64,000 bases of DNA from Solenopsis invicta. Its lineage: Eukaryota > Arthropoda > Insecta > Hymenoptera > Formicidae. The notes under the pieces are model-generated. The model was not told where the DNA came from. It searched no databases and worked only from the letters and a program-made list of their open reading frames with translations. Positions 1 to 11,039 of the stretch are shown here, piece by piece (positions within the stretch are counted from its first letter, which is position 1; every line of letters begins with the position of its first letter). The stretch covers positions 18,009,770 to 18,073,769 of the forward strand of contig NC_052669.1 in NCBI RefSeq assembly GCF_016802725.1, given 5' to 3'. Both the position numbers and the translations under genes were made by a program.

Positions 1-785
1 GAATTTAGACAATTTTTGCTTTACACTGGACCTGTTGTTCTTAGAAAAATATTAAATAATGATAGATATATTCATTTTCTTAGTTTACATGTTGCAATAA
101 CTATATTAGCAAGTTCCAAATATTCACATTGTATTGATTATGCTTCTGATCTTCTTTTGTATTACGTGAACACATTTAAAATTTTATATGGTGCAGAAAA
201 TATATCTCATAATGTTCACAATTTATTGCATCTTTCTAAAGACGTAAGAGTTTATGGCTCATTAGACAATTTTAGCGCTTTTTCATTCAAAAATTATTTA
301 CAATCAATTTTAAAGCTTATTCGGAAAAGTGAAAAACCGTTAGCTCAAATAGTTAAAAGAAAAAGTGAACAAAATTTTCATTCACAAGTAAAAATAAGAA
401 ATAAAAAATTTCCTATTTATAAAAATGATTATTCTAATGGTCCTACTATTAATCTAAACATTTGTAAACAATTTAGAAAAATTATTTTGCAAAATTTTGA
501 GCTGCATATAAATCATCCCAATAACTGCTATATTTTTCACAGTGGAGATATAATTTTAATTGAAAATATTGTTGATTATACTGATCAATTTAAGTTGATT
601 GGTAGAAAATTTTTGACTACGGAAATTTTTATATATATCCGTGCGAATTAAAAAAAATTGGAATCTTTTTAGTTAATAATCCTAGTCTTCTTCAAATATT
701 TAATGTAAAGGATATTTTATTTAAATGTGTTATATTAAATTGGGAAGAAAAACATGTAATATTTCCACTAATACATAAACAGTAA
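1..785 (+). pseudogene. Transposase C-terminal part (DUF4218/Transposase_21-like), TE1
   Basis: The reading frame is open from base 1 (the start lies outside the window) to 651, then continues in another frame to a stop at 783-785, so a frameshift lies near 630-650 in a TA-rich run. The block NVHNLLHLSKDVRVYGSLDN, followed by SAFSFKNYLQS, matches the DUF4218-type pattern HLLxH...FGxLxxxSAxxFExYxxxLK. It aligns with residues in the TE2 transposase at about 26600-26700. The tail after the shift (NVKDILFKC...VIFPL) also aligns with the TE2 C-terminus. In the intact relative the protein is the DDE-type enzyme that cuts and moves the element in the nucleus. Only the C-terminal third is visible and it is not expressible as one protein. 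Confidence 0.75.
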
Positions 786-1045
786 TTTTTAATGTTATAA
801 TATTAATAATTACTATTATCTTTTTTATTGGCGAAATTATAATAAACGTGTTTGTATAGAACTTTTCTTTTCTTAAATAGTCTTTTCTTAAATAATCTTT
901 TCTTAACTTTTCTTTTCATAAATTGCTCGTTAAATCTAGATAACATTTTACTTTAAGGGGATGCTGAAATCGTAAATTTAACCGACTGAACAACTCACAC
1001 ACATACAATTTATAATACATATAGTTTACGAAATATCAGTGCATT

Positions 1046-1915
1046 CCCATACAGCACAGAGAGATTGCAGGAATATTGCAGAATGATTTCATTGAAACAT
1101 TATAATATTGCATTTTGATTGCGAAACATTGCTGCAACATTGTTGGAAGATTGCAGCAACATTAAGATGTCGGCTTTTTGAAATATTGCATTGAACATCC
1201 CATTTTTCCAAAATATTTACATAAATATTATTACACCACATAATTTCAATGAACAAAACAATATTTGTGTAACATTTTAAAAAAACATTTTTCGCAAAAA
1301 AAAATCTTGCAAATCTTTTTCGGAAATTTCCAAGCGGTCACCCATCCAAGTCGCGACTCTGGTGAACGTTGCTTGACTTCTATGATCGCTGCAAATTGAT
1401 CCCTCATGATGACCTGTGAACACTTTATGGTAATATGTGTATATAATTGGTAGATCAAATTAATATACGTTATCGAAAAAATGAAATATTTATAATTAAA
1501 GCTCAGTATTTATATAAACAAATATAAAATTATAGTTTTTTTTTACTAATTTTGCAAATACAGAATGGCATTTGGAATAACTTTTCTGTTATTTGTTTAA
1601 ATAAGAATGTAATCAGAAAATATATCAATATAATACAATAATTAAATTAAATATGAAAAAATTTTTATTAAAAATACAATTAAAAATTATTGTTTGTTTA
1701 TTGGATTGTAGATCGAGGTTTCTTCATATATGAACCTATTTCGTCTATAAATATTAAAAAATTATGATATTGCAATGTTTCCGGAATATTACTGGCATAT
1801 GCCTTGAGACGTTGCAGGCATATTGTTAATTTATGTTTCTGCAATATCTCCATAATATTACATTGCAATCTGCAACATTGCTGCAATGTTGCTGCAATTT
1901 TTTGTGCTGTATGGG
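1046..1915. mobile_element. Nonautonomous element, CCCATACAGCAC termini, 5S-derived core
   Basis: The left end CCCATACAGCAC (1046) is matched by GTGCTGTATGGG (ends 1915), a clean terminal inverted repeat extending to ATTGCAG. Flanking TT on both sides is a possible 2-bp duplication. Both ends are packed with a TTGCAGCAATATTGC-like motif in both orientations. The interior (about 1200-1750) is homologous to the interior of the element at 36.6-44.7 kb, including a minus-strand 5S rRNA-like segment. It encodes no protein, so it must rely on a transposase supplied in trans, perhaps by a TE1/TE2 relative. Confidence 0.7.
1325..1425 (-). repeat. 5S rRNA-derived segment (SINE3-like), copy 1
   Basis: Read on the minus strand the sequence contains AAGTCAAGCAACGTTCACC and CTTGGATGGGTGACCGCTTG. 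This matches the 5S rRNA core AAGTTAAGCAACGTCGGGC and the internal-control C box ACTTGGATGGGTGACCGCCTGGGAA. It is not a functional 5S gene: both the 5' third and the 3' stem are missing or unrecognisable. A second copy lies at 36840-36931. Confidence 0.7.
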
Positions 1916-4579
1916 TTATTACATATTACTACATCAATATCGCACACATATACATACAGATAAATTTTCGTAAAATCTTTTCGTATTGAACTAGGTGTCT
2001 AAGTGTAATTCCAAAAGCTTGACGTTGTTTCTTGGTATAGTCTACATGTTTGTAGACCCCAATTTTGTAAGTATTGTACAACTTTTATATCAAACAAATA
2101 ATGTTATGATTTGACAGCTTTGGACACCACATTTGTCTAACAATTGACAAAAAATCTGACTTAAATAACTTTTTCGTTCTCTACATAAAGTCCATACTGC
2201 AAATATGCATTAATGCATATATTATAATTCTGGTATAGGATTTCCAAATCTGTAAATGTAATACGTTGTTATAAAATTATTGCGTTTAATTGGTAAAACA
2301 GAAAAGATTTCAGGATCCTCTTAAGACTCATTTAAGTTTTTTAATAATCTTTTATAACTAAGTTTATTGAAATATTTTTATCAATATATTTGTACTAAAA
2401 ATGGGATTTAATCCATATGTGTCAAGAGAAAAAAGGTTATGTTGCATGTTCTTTATTTAAAAAAAATACAATAATTTTATAGAGTTGATTAAGAAAATTG
2501 GAGTAATTAGACAGTAATCTTATATTATTTCTTTGTGCTTGGATATTAAAATGCTATTGAAATATTTGCATTTTTGAATCTGTATTTGATTGTAATTGTA
2601 ATGATAGTATGGGTGAATAAACCTGGACTATCGTTCAATTTGAAGAAGATCAAACTATGGAAGCAGTACCCTCAACTTGGATACAAGAACAGTATTGCCA
2701 TTGGCCTACATATTCGCACAATAAGTTGCGTACTGCAATTAGGAAGCGTGAAATTTTAAATACATGCTGGCCTATACATAAAATTAAAAGTTTTAGAAAT
2801 TTTCCTTTTAGTAAGTTTTTATATTTAAAATAAATGTATTGAGTTTTTTTAAATTATATAAAACAAATACTCAAAAAACAGTAAAAATAACTTTTATTTT
2901 TTAGATGATTATTTAAAAGCACGCTCAAAAGCATGTACTGCTGAATACACGAGTGACTTAAATTCTGAAGCAGAATATGCTAAAAGGAAAAGAATTCCAA
3001 AAAGAATATTTTCATCTTCATCAGAAGAGAACTTGCAAACTTTCTTAATACCATCACCTCCAATACTAAAAAACAAAGATAAAAGGCACAAAAATGATAA
3101 AGAAAATTTTAAACCAGCTAATGAGCCACCAATCATATTACCGTCACATAGTACAGAAACTATACATATTTATGGAAACTATACATATTTATAATACTTT
3201 ATATTATCTATTTTTTTTTTGTAAAATGAAAATAATGTGCGTATAAAATTTTACATATTTTTACCCTTTTATTTATGTATTTTATAATCTTAAGACATAT
3301 ATTTTAGATGATTCAGTCCCTGAAAAAGATGTTGCTTCGTCAAGTCATGAAGCAGTTTCACTTAGTACGTATATTTTACATGTAATGTTGCATTAATTTA
3401 AAGATCTAGGGATTATATAAAATCATACTTATGTTATCAAGCATTAAGATCTTGCTATGTCCATACTTTAGTTTTTTCGATTCTAATTGTTTTACATTTT
3501 GCCTTATACGTAAGGTAAATGTCGCAATAAATAAACCAATAAAAAGATATAATCAGTTAAATATTATTATTAATTAATATTAGTAATATTACAAAATGAA
3601 TTAATATCTATATACAATTTCTGTCAGTAATCCTAAAATATTAACATATAAATCTAAAAAAAAAAATACTTATAAACATTTATTGTTATATTACACCATA
3701 CCAAACGCACCAGTAACTGAATTGAAAAAGTAAAATTAAATATACATTAAAAATATTCTACAAAAATAACAAAATTACACTACGTATTAAAATAAATGTA
3801 TTACAATATTTAAAAAAATTCAAAAATATAGATATAAGTCTTATTCAATAGAAAGAAGATGAAATGTAAGAGAATGACTCTCTCCGACACTTGAATTAAA
3901 CACTTTTTATCGCAATAATATATAATTAATTTATATTTATATTATTTATTTCAATACTAAATATTTAACTGTCTTCTCAGTTTATCATTTATGCTGTTAT
4001 TCATAAATATTAATCTTAATAATTACAAATATGCTATTGATTTTTCAATCACTGGGCACATTTAATTATTGAGACATTTACCATATAGAAATAATTTTAT
4101 ATATAGAAAAAATATTGTTAACAAACATGAAATTAAGAATTATTACAATAAAATATTTTATTTCAAAAATTATATTTCCTTTTATTTATAAGAATTAATA
4201 TATGTGATATTTTTTTTAGGTTCAACATGCAATTTAAGCTGTAGTTGCTGCAATAAAAGATTTGATGGTAATATAAATAACATTCAGAAGTAAAAACATA
4301 AATCATGATACATTTTTTTAAGACAAAGCTATGAAGAATTTATTGACTCAGAATTATTTAATACAAAGCATGATTGTTGATATACTGTCTGAAATAAAAG
4401 AAGTAAAGTTACAACTAAAAAATAATCAGCAAATAAATCTCCAAAATGAGGAACAAACAATTTCAATATTTAGCAACAATGAGCTAAATTTTCCACTTCA
4501 GACAGAAGAAGATCTTCAGATAGTGGAGCGTTATTTGGAAGATGAAAATGAAACTACTAAGGCGGTAATTAAAGTTTAG

Positions 4580-4855
4580 CTTACTGCACTATATAACTGC
4601 ATTTTCTTCATTTAAATATGTGAATTACTTAAAAAATTATCATACATATGGAATTATATTACATATTGTAAAAATTGTTGAAGAGTATTTCTGATTTAAG
4701 TTGAAGTAAAGAATTGAACCGACTTTTATACAACATTTTTCACTGTAATTTGTATAAGAAATGTTTTTGTTTGTATAAGACATGTTGCTTCAGTTTGTAC
4801 AGTATGTTATGTAATACATTATACACGTTATATAATATAATTCTTATAATTAATA
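4580..4855. other. Intronic AT-rich sequence
   Basis: This lies in the intron of the DUF4806-type gene. The donor after exon 5 is at 4570 (GTAATT); read-through would stop within four codons. No other signal is visible. Confidence 0.4.
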
Positions 4856-5034
4856 TGTTACATCCGGAGGATTTCACGATTTCCCTTTTCGCATCCATTA
4901 TATAAATTATGCTAAACAAGCTAAGGGATTGTCTGTAAAATTTACAATATTTATACCCGGAGCTTCACGATTTCTCTTTTACAAATAACACTATCACCCG
5001 GCTATTATAAGAAAAAAATCAAACATTGTTCTCG

Positions 5035-5036
<2 letters not shown>

Positions 5037-5092
<56 letters not shown>
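5037..5092. repeat. (TA)n microsatellite
   Basis: An uninterrupted TA dinucleotide tract inside the solo LTR. TTACATCCGGAG occurs on both sides (4858 and 5101). Confidence 0.95.
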
Positions 5093-5093
<1 letters not shown>

Positions 5094-5699
5094 GGCCACA
5101 TATTACATCCGGAGCAATAAATAGAAGCAGAAAAAGGAGAAATCGTGCGACGACAAAATTACAAGCAACGATGCTTATTTAATAATTCATATAAACGAAC
5201 AAAGCCTAGACTCGAAAGAGAAAAAATCTAAACGCTATTAAAGTCTGGCAACAATTAGAGATAAGATTGAGTCGCGACGCCGGACGGAAACTATAAAACT
5301 ATAAAATCAAAATTTACAATCCGGCTTTGTTTACTCGAACCTATGTTTCATCACGAACGGAAAGATGATTCATGTGGAAAGTGAGTCCCAAATAAACGGA
5401 CGCGGCGATATAAAAAATCGGGACCGAACGTTCCAAGAAGAGAAACCGTAAGATAACGAATCCCTTAAGCGATTGGGTGATGCAACTGCTCGCCCCTCTT
5501 AGAGTTAAGAAAAATCGGGAGAAGATGGAAAATTAGCCAACGAGAGATCATCCGAGAAGATGATTGGTGGTGAGCGTTGGTGAACTACCCAACGAATAAG
5601 CTCAAAATTTCGACAACAAGGAATCTCCAAGGGAAGGGAAAAAAGCTCAAAAAGCTTTACCCAATCAAATCTTTATCTCACCCACTAAACTAACCCCAC

Positions 5700-5760
5700 G
5701 CCCTTTTCCTAAGCCCTATAAAATGTGCAATTTTGAACGCCTTGAGCATTCAAATTTGCA
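5700..5760 (+). promoter_or_regulatory. Possible LTR promoter (TATA box)
   Basis: CCTATAAAATGTGCAA occurs at about 5713 in a locally GC-richer block (5220-5960). The composition and position fit the U3/R border of an LTR. No transcription evidence is available. Confidence 0.35.
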
Positions 5761-7198
5761 CTCACATCCACGCGTTGCAAGTATCGAAGCTGTGCGCGTT
5801 ATTTTCAAAATCGTTTTGAACTGAAGATCAGAAGAACAGAATCTGTGCTTAAGAATTACATACATTAAAACTCCGAGCAGCCCACCGTTGAAGCATTTCT
5901 CAGAGCGGACAGCCTGCGCTGCATCAAGCACTTTTCAATCCGCAGAATTCCATAGTTTCTTCCCTTTCTCTTCTCGTCTAACTAATAAGTAAGTTTTTCC
6001 TTTTTTTCTCTTTTTTTTCGGTTTTACTTCAATTTTCCATTCAACTCGCCAGGAATCAATCGCTAATGAGCAATCACAGCCGTTGTCCCAGCTCCTTGTT
6101 CCCAATATTATTATTTTTATTTCGGATTAATACAGCAATTCTCATTTTAGACAATTCCCGACTTTCCCTCTAAATATTTCTTAAATCTTTATGTAAATGT
6201 AAATGTTCTACTTCCATTCTTAAATCTTAGGTTTTGATTTGATTCAATAGTTAAAATATGAATCTCAACGCATAATTACGAATTTATTAAAAAATAAGTT
6301 AATTCCATCTCCTCCTGTACACATAATAACGCATATAGTTTAAGTTTTCAAAATTAATTATTTGTAATACCTATGTTAATTTAATATACACTACTCAAAA
6401 AGAAATAGGGAACACTTTCCAGACACCAAAAATTAGGCTATTTTCAAATGACTGTAACTCGGTGAAAAATCATCGTAGATAAAAAATAAAAAAAGCATTT
6501 TGAAGCATGAAGATCGAGCTTTAACGTTCTACCAGCAAATTTTCAAAATTCTTTTAACTTCCTTGTCTTATGCAATAAAAAAGCACACCTTGTTTTGTTT
6601 GTTAAAATTTTATATATTTGACACTTTGCAGATCGACCAACAAATTTTTTTCGAATAATTCAAGTAAAACTTCATAAACTACAACATTTTATCTACAAAA
6701 TGCTTTTCTTAAAATTTCTCTACGATTTTTTTTGACCGAGTTACGCAACTTTGAAGCTAAACCTGCATTTTTTACAAATGATATCCGTACTCCGTGAAAA
6801 ATCATCGTAGACAAAAAATCAAAAAACCATTTTAAAGCTCGACGTTTTAGCTTTAACATGCTATTAACAGTTTTCAAAAATTTTTTCAATTTCTTAGTAC
6901 TATGCCCCAAAAAAGATACACTGTTTTTTCCTTAAAATTACGAATTTTTAACAGCCTGTAGCTCAATAAAAAATTATTTTTTGACAAATCCAATGCAAGT
7001 GCCATAAAGTACGGCATTTTCTCTACAAACTGCTTTTTTTTTAATTTTTTCTACGATTTTTTTTTACCGAGTTACAAGACTTTGAAGAAATACATTATTT
7101 ACAGTACATTTTTCTGAAAAATAACGTCTACCGACGTCTACATTAGCATTACCCAATGTGCACCACGTGGAGGTTGTCGGTCGGCTTTTTGCACATCG

Positions 7199-7391
<193 letters not shown>

Positions 7392-7394
7392 ATG

Positions 7395-7625
7395 TGTCAC
7401 AGCAGAGATAAGGAGTCCACAGTTCGTCACTTCTACACTATTTAACGACTCCAAACCCTCTTTACTGTGTATGTGCGTGCGTGCGTGCGTGCGCGCGCGC
7501 GCGCGCGCGCGCGCGTGTGTTTGTGTGTGTGTGTGTGTGTGTGTCTGTATCACAGCAGAGATAAGGACCCCGCAGTTCATCACTTTTGCATTATTTAATG
7601 ACTCCAAACCCTCTCTGCTGTGTGT
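7395..7625. repeat. 75-bp hairpin-ended unit, two direct copies (two inverted copies in right arm)
   Basis: Units start with CACAGCAGAGATAAGG and end with CTCTTTACTGTG or CTCTCTGCTGTG, so each unit has its own short terminal inverted repeat. Copies are at about 7398-7470 and 7552-7622. Reversed copies are at about 8071-8143 and 8190-8262 in the right arm. Each is bordered by dinucleotide repeats. Confidence 0.75.
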
Positions 7626-7647
7626 GTGTATGCGCGCGCGCGCATGA

Positions 7648-8045
7648 GTGTTCAATGGTGGGTATTTCGTGTGTGTTCGTTATATCAACGATATTCTACG
7701 ACCACACGTTTTGCTATTAAATCGAACCTGTCGGAACTTTATTTTTTTGCAGGACAACGCTGGACCTCATACGGCGAATATAACGCGACGTTTTCTTCAA
7801 CGACACGCATTTAGACTGTTAAATCATCCCACCAATACCCCGGACTTAAATCCAATCGAATTTAGGATGAAACGGAACGACGATTAAGGCGTCGCGAGGA
7901 ACAGCCGCGAAATTTAGAAGATTTGGGAGAAATTTTAACGGAAAATTGGCACAACGTTCCGCAAGATTGTATTGCGAGATGTATAAATATGCGAGAACGC
8001 TTGCAAACAGTAATTGATCAGAGAGGAGGAAATACACACTATTGA
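7648..8045 (+). pseudogene. Tc1-family transposase C-terminal remnant
   Basis: The translation contains FLQDNAGPHTA and TPDLNPIE, with 34 residues between the catalytic Asp and Glu, so the DD34E signature of Tc1 transposases is present. After a frameshift near 7870 the tail continues (RRLRRREEQPRNLEDL...NMRERLQTVI...GGNTHY) to a stop at 8043-8045. That is the standard end of the family. The N-terminal DNA-binding half and the first catalytic Asp are gone, replaced by arm sequence, so the protein cannot be active. Confidence 0.85.
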
Positions 8046-8144
8046 ACACTCCTGCGCGCGAGCGCATACACACACAGCAGAGAGGGTTTTGAGTCATTAA
8101 ATACTGCAGAAGTGACAAACTGCGGGGTTCTTATCTCTGCTGTA

Positions 8145-8185
<41 letters not shown>

Positions 8186-8324
8186 CATACACAGTAAAGA
8201 GAGTTTGGAGTTGTTAAATACTTCAGAAGTGACGAACTGTGGGTTCCTTATCTCTGCTGTGACGCGCGCACACATACACACACACGCGCGCGCGCGTGCA
8301 CATGCACGCATAGGCACGCACGCG

Positions 8325-8365
<41 letters not shown>

Positions 8366-9639
8366 GATGTGCAAAAATCCGACCAGCAACCTCCACGTGG
8401 TGCACATTGGGTAATGCTAATGTCGACGGTAAACGTCATTTTTCGGAATAATGTACCGTAAAAAATGTATGTCTTCGAAATCTTGTAAATTGGTCAAAAA
8501 AAATCGTAGAAAAAATTTTAAAAAAAGCATTTTGTAGAGAAAATGTCATACTTTATGGCACTTGCATTGGATTTGTCGAGAAAAAATTTTTTATTGAGCC
8601 ACAGGCTGTTAAAGGTACGTAATTTTAAGAAAAAAACAGTGTATCTTTTTTGGGGCATAGTACTAAGAAATTGAAAAAATTTTTGAAAACCGTTAATAGC
8701 ATGTTAAAGCTGAAACTTCGAGCTTTAAAATGATTTTTTGATTTTTTGTCTACGATGATTTTTCACGGAGTACGGATATCATTTGTAAAAAATGCAGGTT
8801 TAGCTTCAAAGTTGCGTAACTCGGTCAAAAAAAATCGTAGAGAAATTTTAAAAAAAGCATTTTGTAGGTAAAATGTTGTAGTTTATAAAGTTTTACTTGA
8901 ATTATTCGAAAAAAATTTGTTGGTCGATCTGCAAAGTGTCAAAAATACGAAATTTTAACGAACAAAACAAGGTGTGCTTTTTTACTGCATAAGACAAGGA
9001 AGTTAAAAGAATTTTGAAAATCTGCTGATAGAGCGTTAAAGCTCGATCTTCAAGCTTCAAAATGCGTTTTTTATTTTTCATTTACGATGATTTTGCACCG
9101 AGTTACAGTCATTTAAAAATAGCCTAATTTTTGATGTCTGGAAAGTGTTCCCTATTTTTTTTTGAGTAGTGTATATATATAGTTTCTAGATCAATTATTC
9201 AATATGCACCGTTTAGCTTTTTCAATTAAAATAGATAATAGACACTAACATTAATTCTTAAATATTTGTATTCTTGATAATTAATCATGTTCTATCTTGT
9301 AATTCTCAATGTTTTCAAACCTCAAAAATAATGTTAATTTCATATTAAACAATGTACTTAAATTTTAATCTTTGGAATAATCACTACCTAATCGTTTTAT
9401 ATTTTAAGTAAACTAACTGATTATGTACTCCCGTTTGAGTTGATAATGATCACTTTGTTACACTGGTTTTTTTTTCTATTAAATAACAATAACCGATTAT
9501 GTATTTATTTGCTAATTCTTTTGAACAACTTTAACCTTTGTGTATGTAAATTTCAAGTATCAGAATATATGTTAAATTCTAGTTAAAAGGAAGCTCCAAT
9601 GTAAAATTTTATTTCATCAACCCATCTCGTACTCACACT

Positions 9640-9921
9640 AACCTCCCGACATGGAAAGTTTGCACTCGGTCCGATCCCGAGTTATAGAGATTGAATTCTC
9701 TGACTCAAATTAGGACCAACGATCGCACGATTCTGAAAAGGCGGTCATTACACGTTGACGCATAATTTCGGAATCATCAAAAGTGCGTTCGGCTCGTGCC
9801 GCACATCCCACTAGTGCGGTCACGAGAATAAAAGAGTTTTTGTTGCATCCTTCCCTGCCTTCCTCAAGTCCCAGGCATCTGTTGAGAGATAGCCTCGCTT
9901 TCCTTAAGGCTGGATGTAACA
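9640..9921 (+). repeat. LTR 3' portion shared with 46500-46790
   Basis: Shared blocks include GTCCGATC-CGAGTTA-AGAGATT, TCTCTGACTCAAAT, ATCGCACGATT, AAAAGTGCGTTCG and the end GCTGGA-ATAACA. The second copy is at 46500-46790. It forms the right end of the solo LTR. Confidence 0.6.
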
Positions 9922-10439
9922 AATATAATTTAAAAACTTTTTACTAAAAACTACTGTTTGTTTAACTATACCTAACTTATTGTTTTCTAACAACGTGTAA
10001 TTTAAAGTTTATTTATTTTTTAAATAAATGAGTTACAAGGAATAGAAAGGAATAATGGTTATGAATTTATTAGAAGAGCTTTATCCATGATATCCAGTAA
10101 CAAATAAACTTGCTGTTGAGTATAGTTTTTTCGGAAGAAAGGAAAAGAAATCATTCTGTGATTTGAATATATGCAGAGTCATAATAAGTAAGAACATTTA
10201 TAATAATAGTTGTTTAACAAACTATTATGAATCAGTAGTAATTTTCAACTTTCTATTTTGTATTAGGATGTCTTATTATTCGATGTATTTTAAATGCATA
10301 TCTCGTATATTTATATATTTACTTACCAAAAATTAATATTTTTTAAATGCTGTAAAATAATTACATTTAATTATGTATGTAATAAATGTTTTTTTAAATG
10401 TTGTTATTTTGTTAAGTTAGTAAGAAACAAAAACATTAA

Positions 10440-10444
10440 GCGAT
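10440..10444. repeat. Bel-Pao target site duplication GCGAT, left
   Basis: GCGAT here is repeated at 16831-16835 directly outside the right LTR. A 5-bp duplication is normal for Bel-Pao integration. Confidence 0.9.
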
Positions 10445-10926
10445 TGTTCGGAGCGGCGCGCGGGAAAGGAACGCTTTCGCGTGCTGTGTTTCCCGCTCGC
10501 GACGAACCGCTGTTCGCGAGCGAGCGCGCGAGCGCGCGGGAGCACGGCCGTTGTCAAACGGCAGTCAAACGGTCGTTCGAGAAATCGAGCGGCCGCTTCC
10601 AATGCAAATAAACATGTTTTCGTCAAACTCTGAGGATCCTTCTAGAAGGATCCGGAACAATGGGATTGTTGTTATCTGTCAGTTTCCCGCCGAATCTTTC
10701 TAGAAGGTTCCGATCGCCTTTATAAGGCGCGCGTGCTTGGGAGCAGCAGATGTCTTTTGCGCGCTCTCGAGTCATCAAGTAATCGCACGTAGAATATCGG
10801 ACGCGAGCGAACTCTCATTGTCGACCCGGACCTTCATACGGACTTCTCTATTCGACTGACGCGTAACTCTCGTCATTCAGTGTATTTGCCGCGCTCACTC
10901 GCGAATGCTCGCTGCTCTCGCGCACA
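10445..10926 (+). repeat. Bel-Pao 5' LTR
   Basis: It begins TGTTCGGAGC and ends CTCGCGCACA, the usual TG...CA form. It holds an AATAAA signal near 10607 and TATAAGG near 10721, so promoter and poly(A) functions are plausible. It is the same length as the right LTR. Confidence 0.95.
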
Positions 10927-10931
10927 TTAGC

Positions 10932-10950
10932 TGGTCCTTCGAGCCGGATT
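10932..10950 (+). promoter_or_regulatory. Primer binding site, complementary to tRNA-Tyr
   Basis: TGGTCCTTCGAGCCGGATT starts 5 bases after the 5' LTR. It is the complement of the 3' end of insect tRNA-Tyr (AATCCGGCTCGAAGGACCA) as I remember it, over 19 bases. It would prime minus-strand DNA synthesis. Confidence 0.75.
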
Positions 10951-11039
10951 TTTCTCGCCAGTGCCGGAGTAAAAAGTGAGTGCTGTGAAGGTGAAGTGCG
11001 TCGCATTGCCTGCGGTCAAGACCACGCGAGAGAGACAAG

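Larger units (their letters stand above)
953..2324. mobile_element. Degenerate TTAA-flanked nonautonomous element
   Basis: TTAA occurs at both edges (953-956 and 2321-2324). The inward sequences are inverted repeats: the left begins GGGGATGCTGAAATC and the right, reversed, GAGGATCCTGAAATC. These resemble the GAGGATGCTAAAGTA ends of the MITE at 17671 and 29878. Without the nested insertion at 1046-1915 it is about 500 bp, close to the 565 bp of those MITEs. TTAA duplication is typical of piggyBac and Kolobok families. It looks older than the other copies. Confidence 0.55.

Noticed and set aside
1325..1425. Functional 5S rRNA gene
   Set aside because: Only the central and 3' part resembles 5S; the 5' third and terminal stem are absent and both copies sit inside transposons.
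1246..1458. 70-codon minus-strand frame
   Set aside because: It crosses the 5S-derived segment and has no protein features.
2574..2759. 61-codon plus-strand frame
   Set aside because: It overlaps the DUF4806 first exon in the wrong frame.
10294..10626. Open frames at the 5' LTR on both strands, one repeated at 16258-16530
   Set aside because: They lie in LTR sequence and are copied by the second LTR; not genes.
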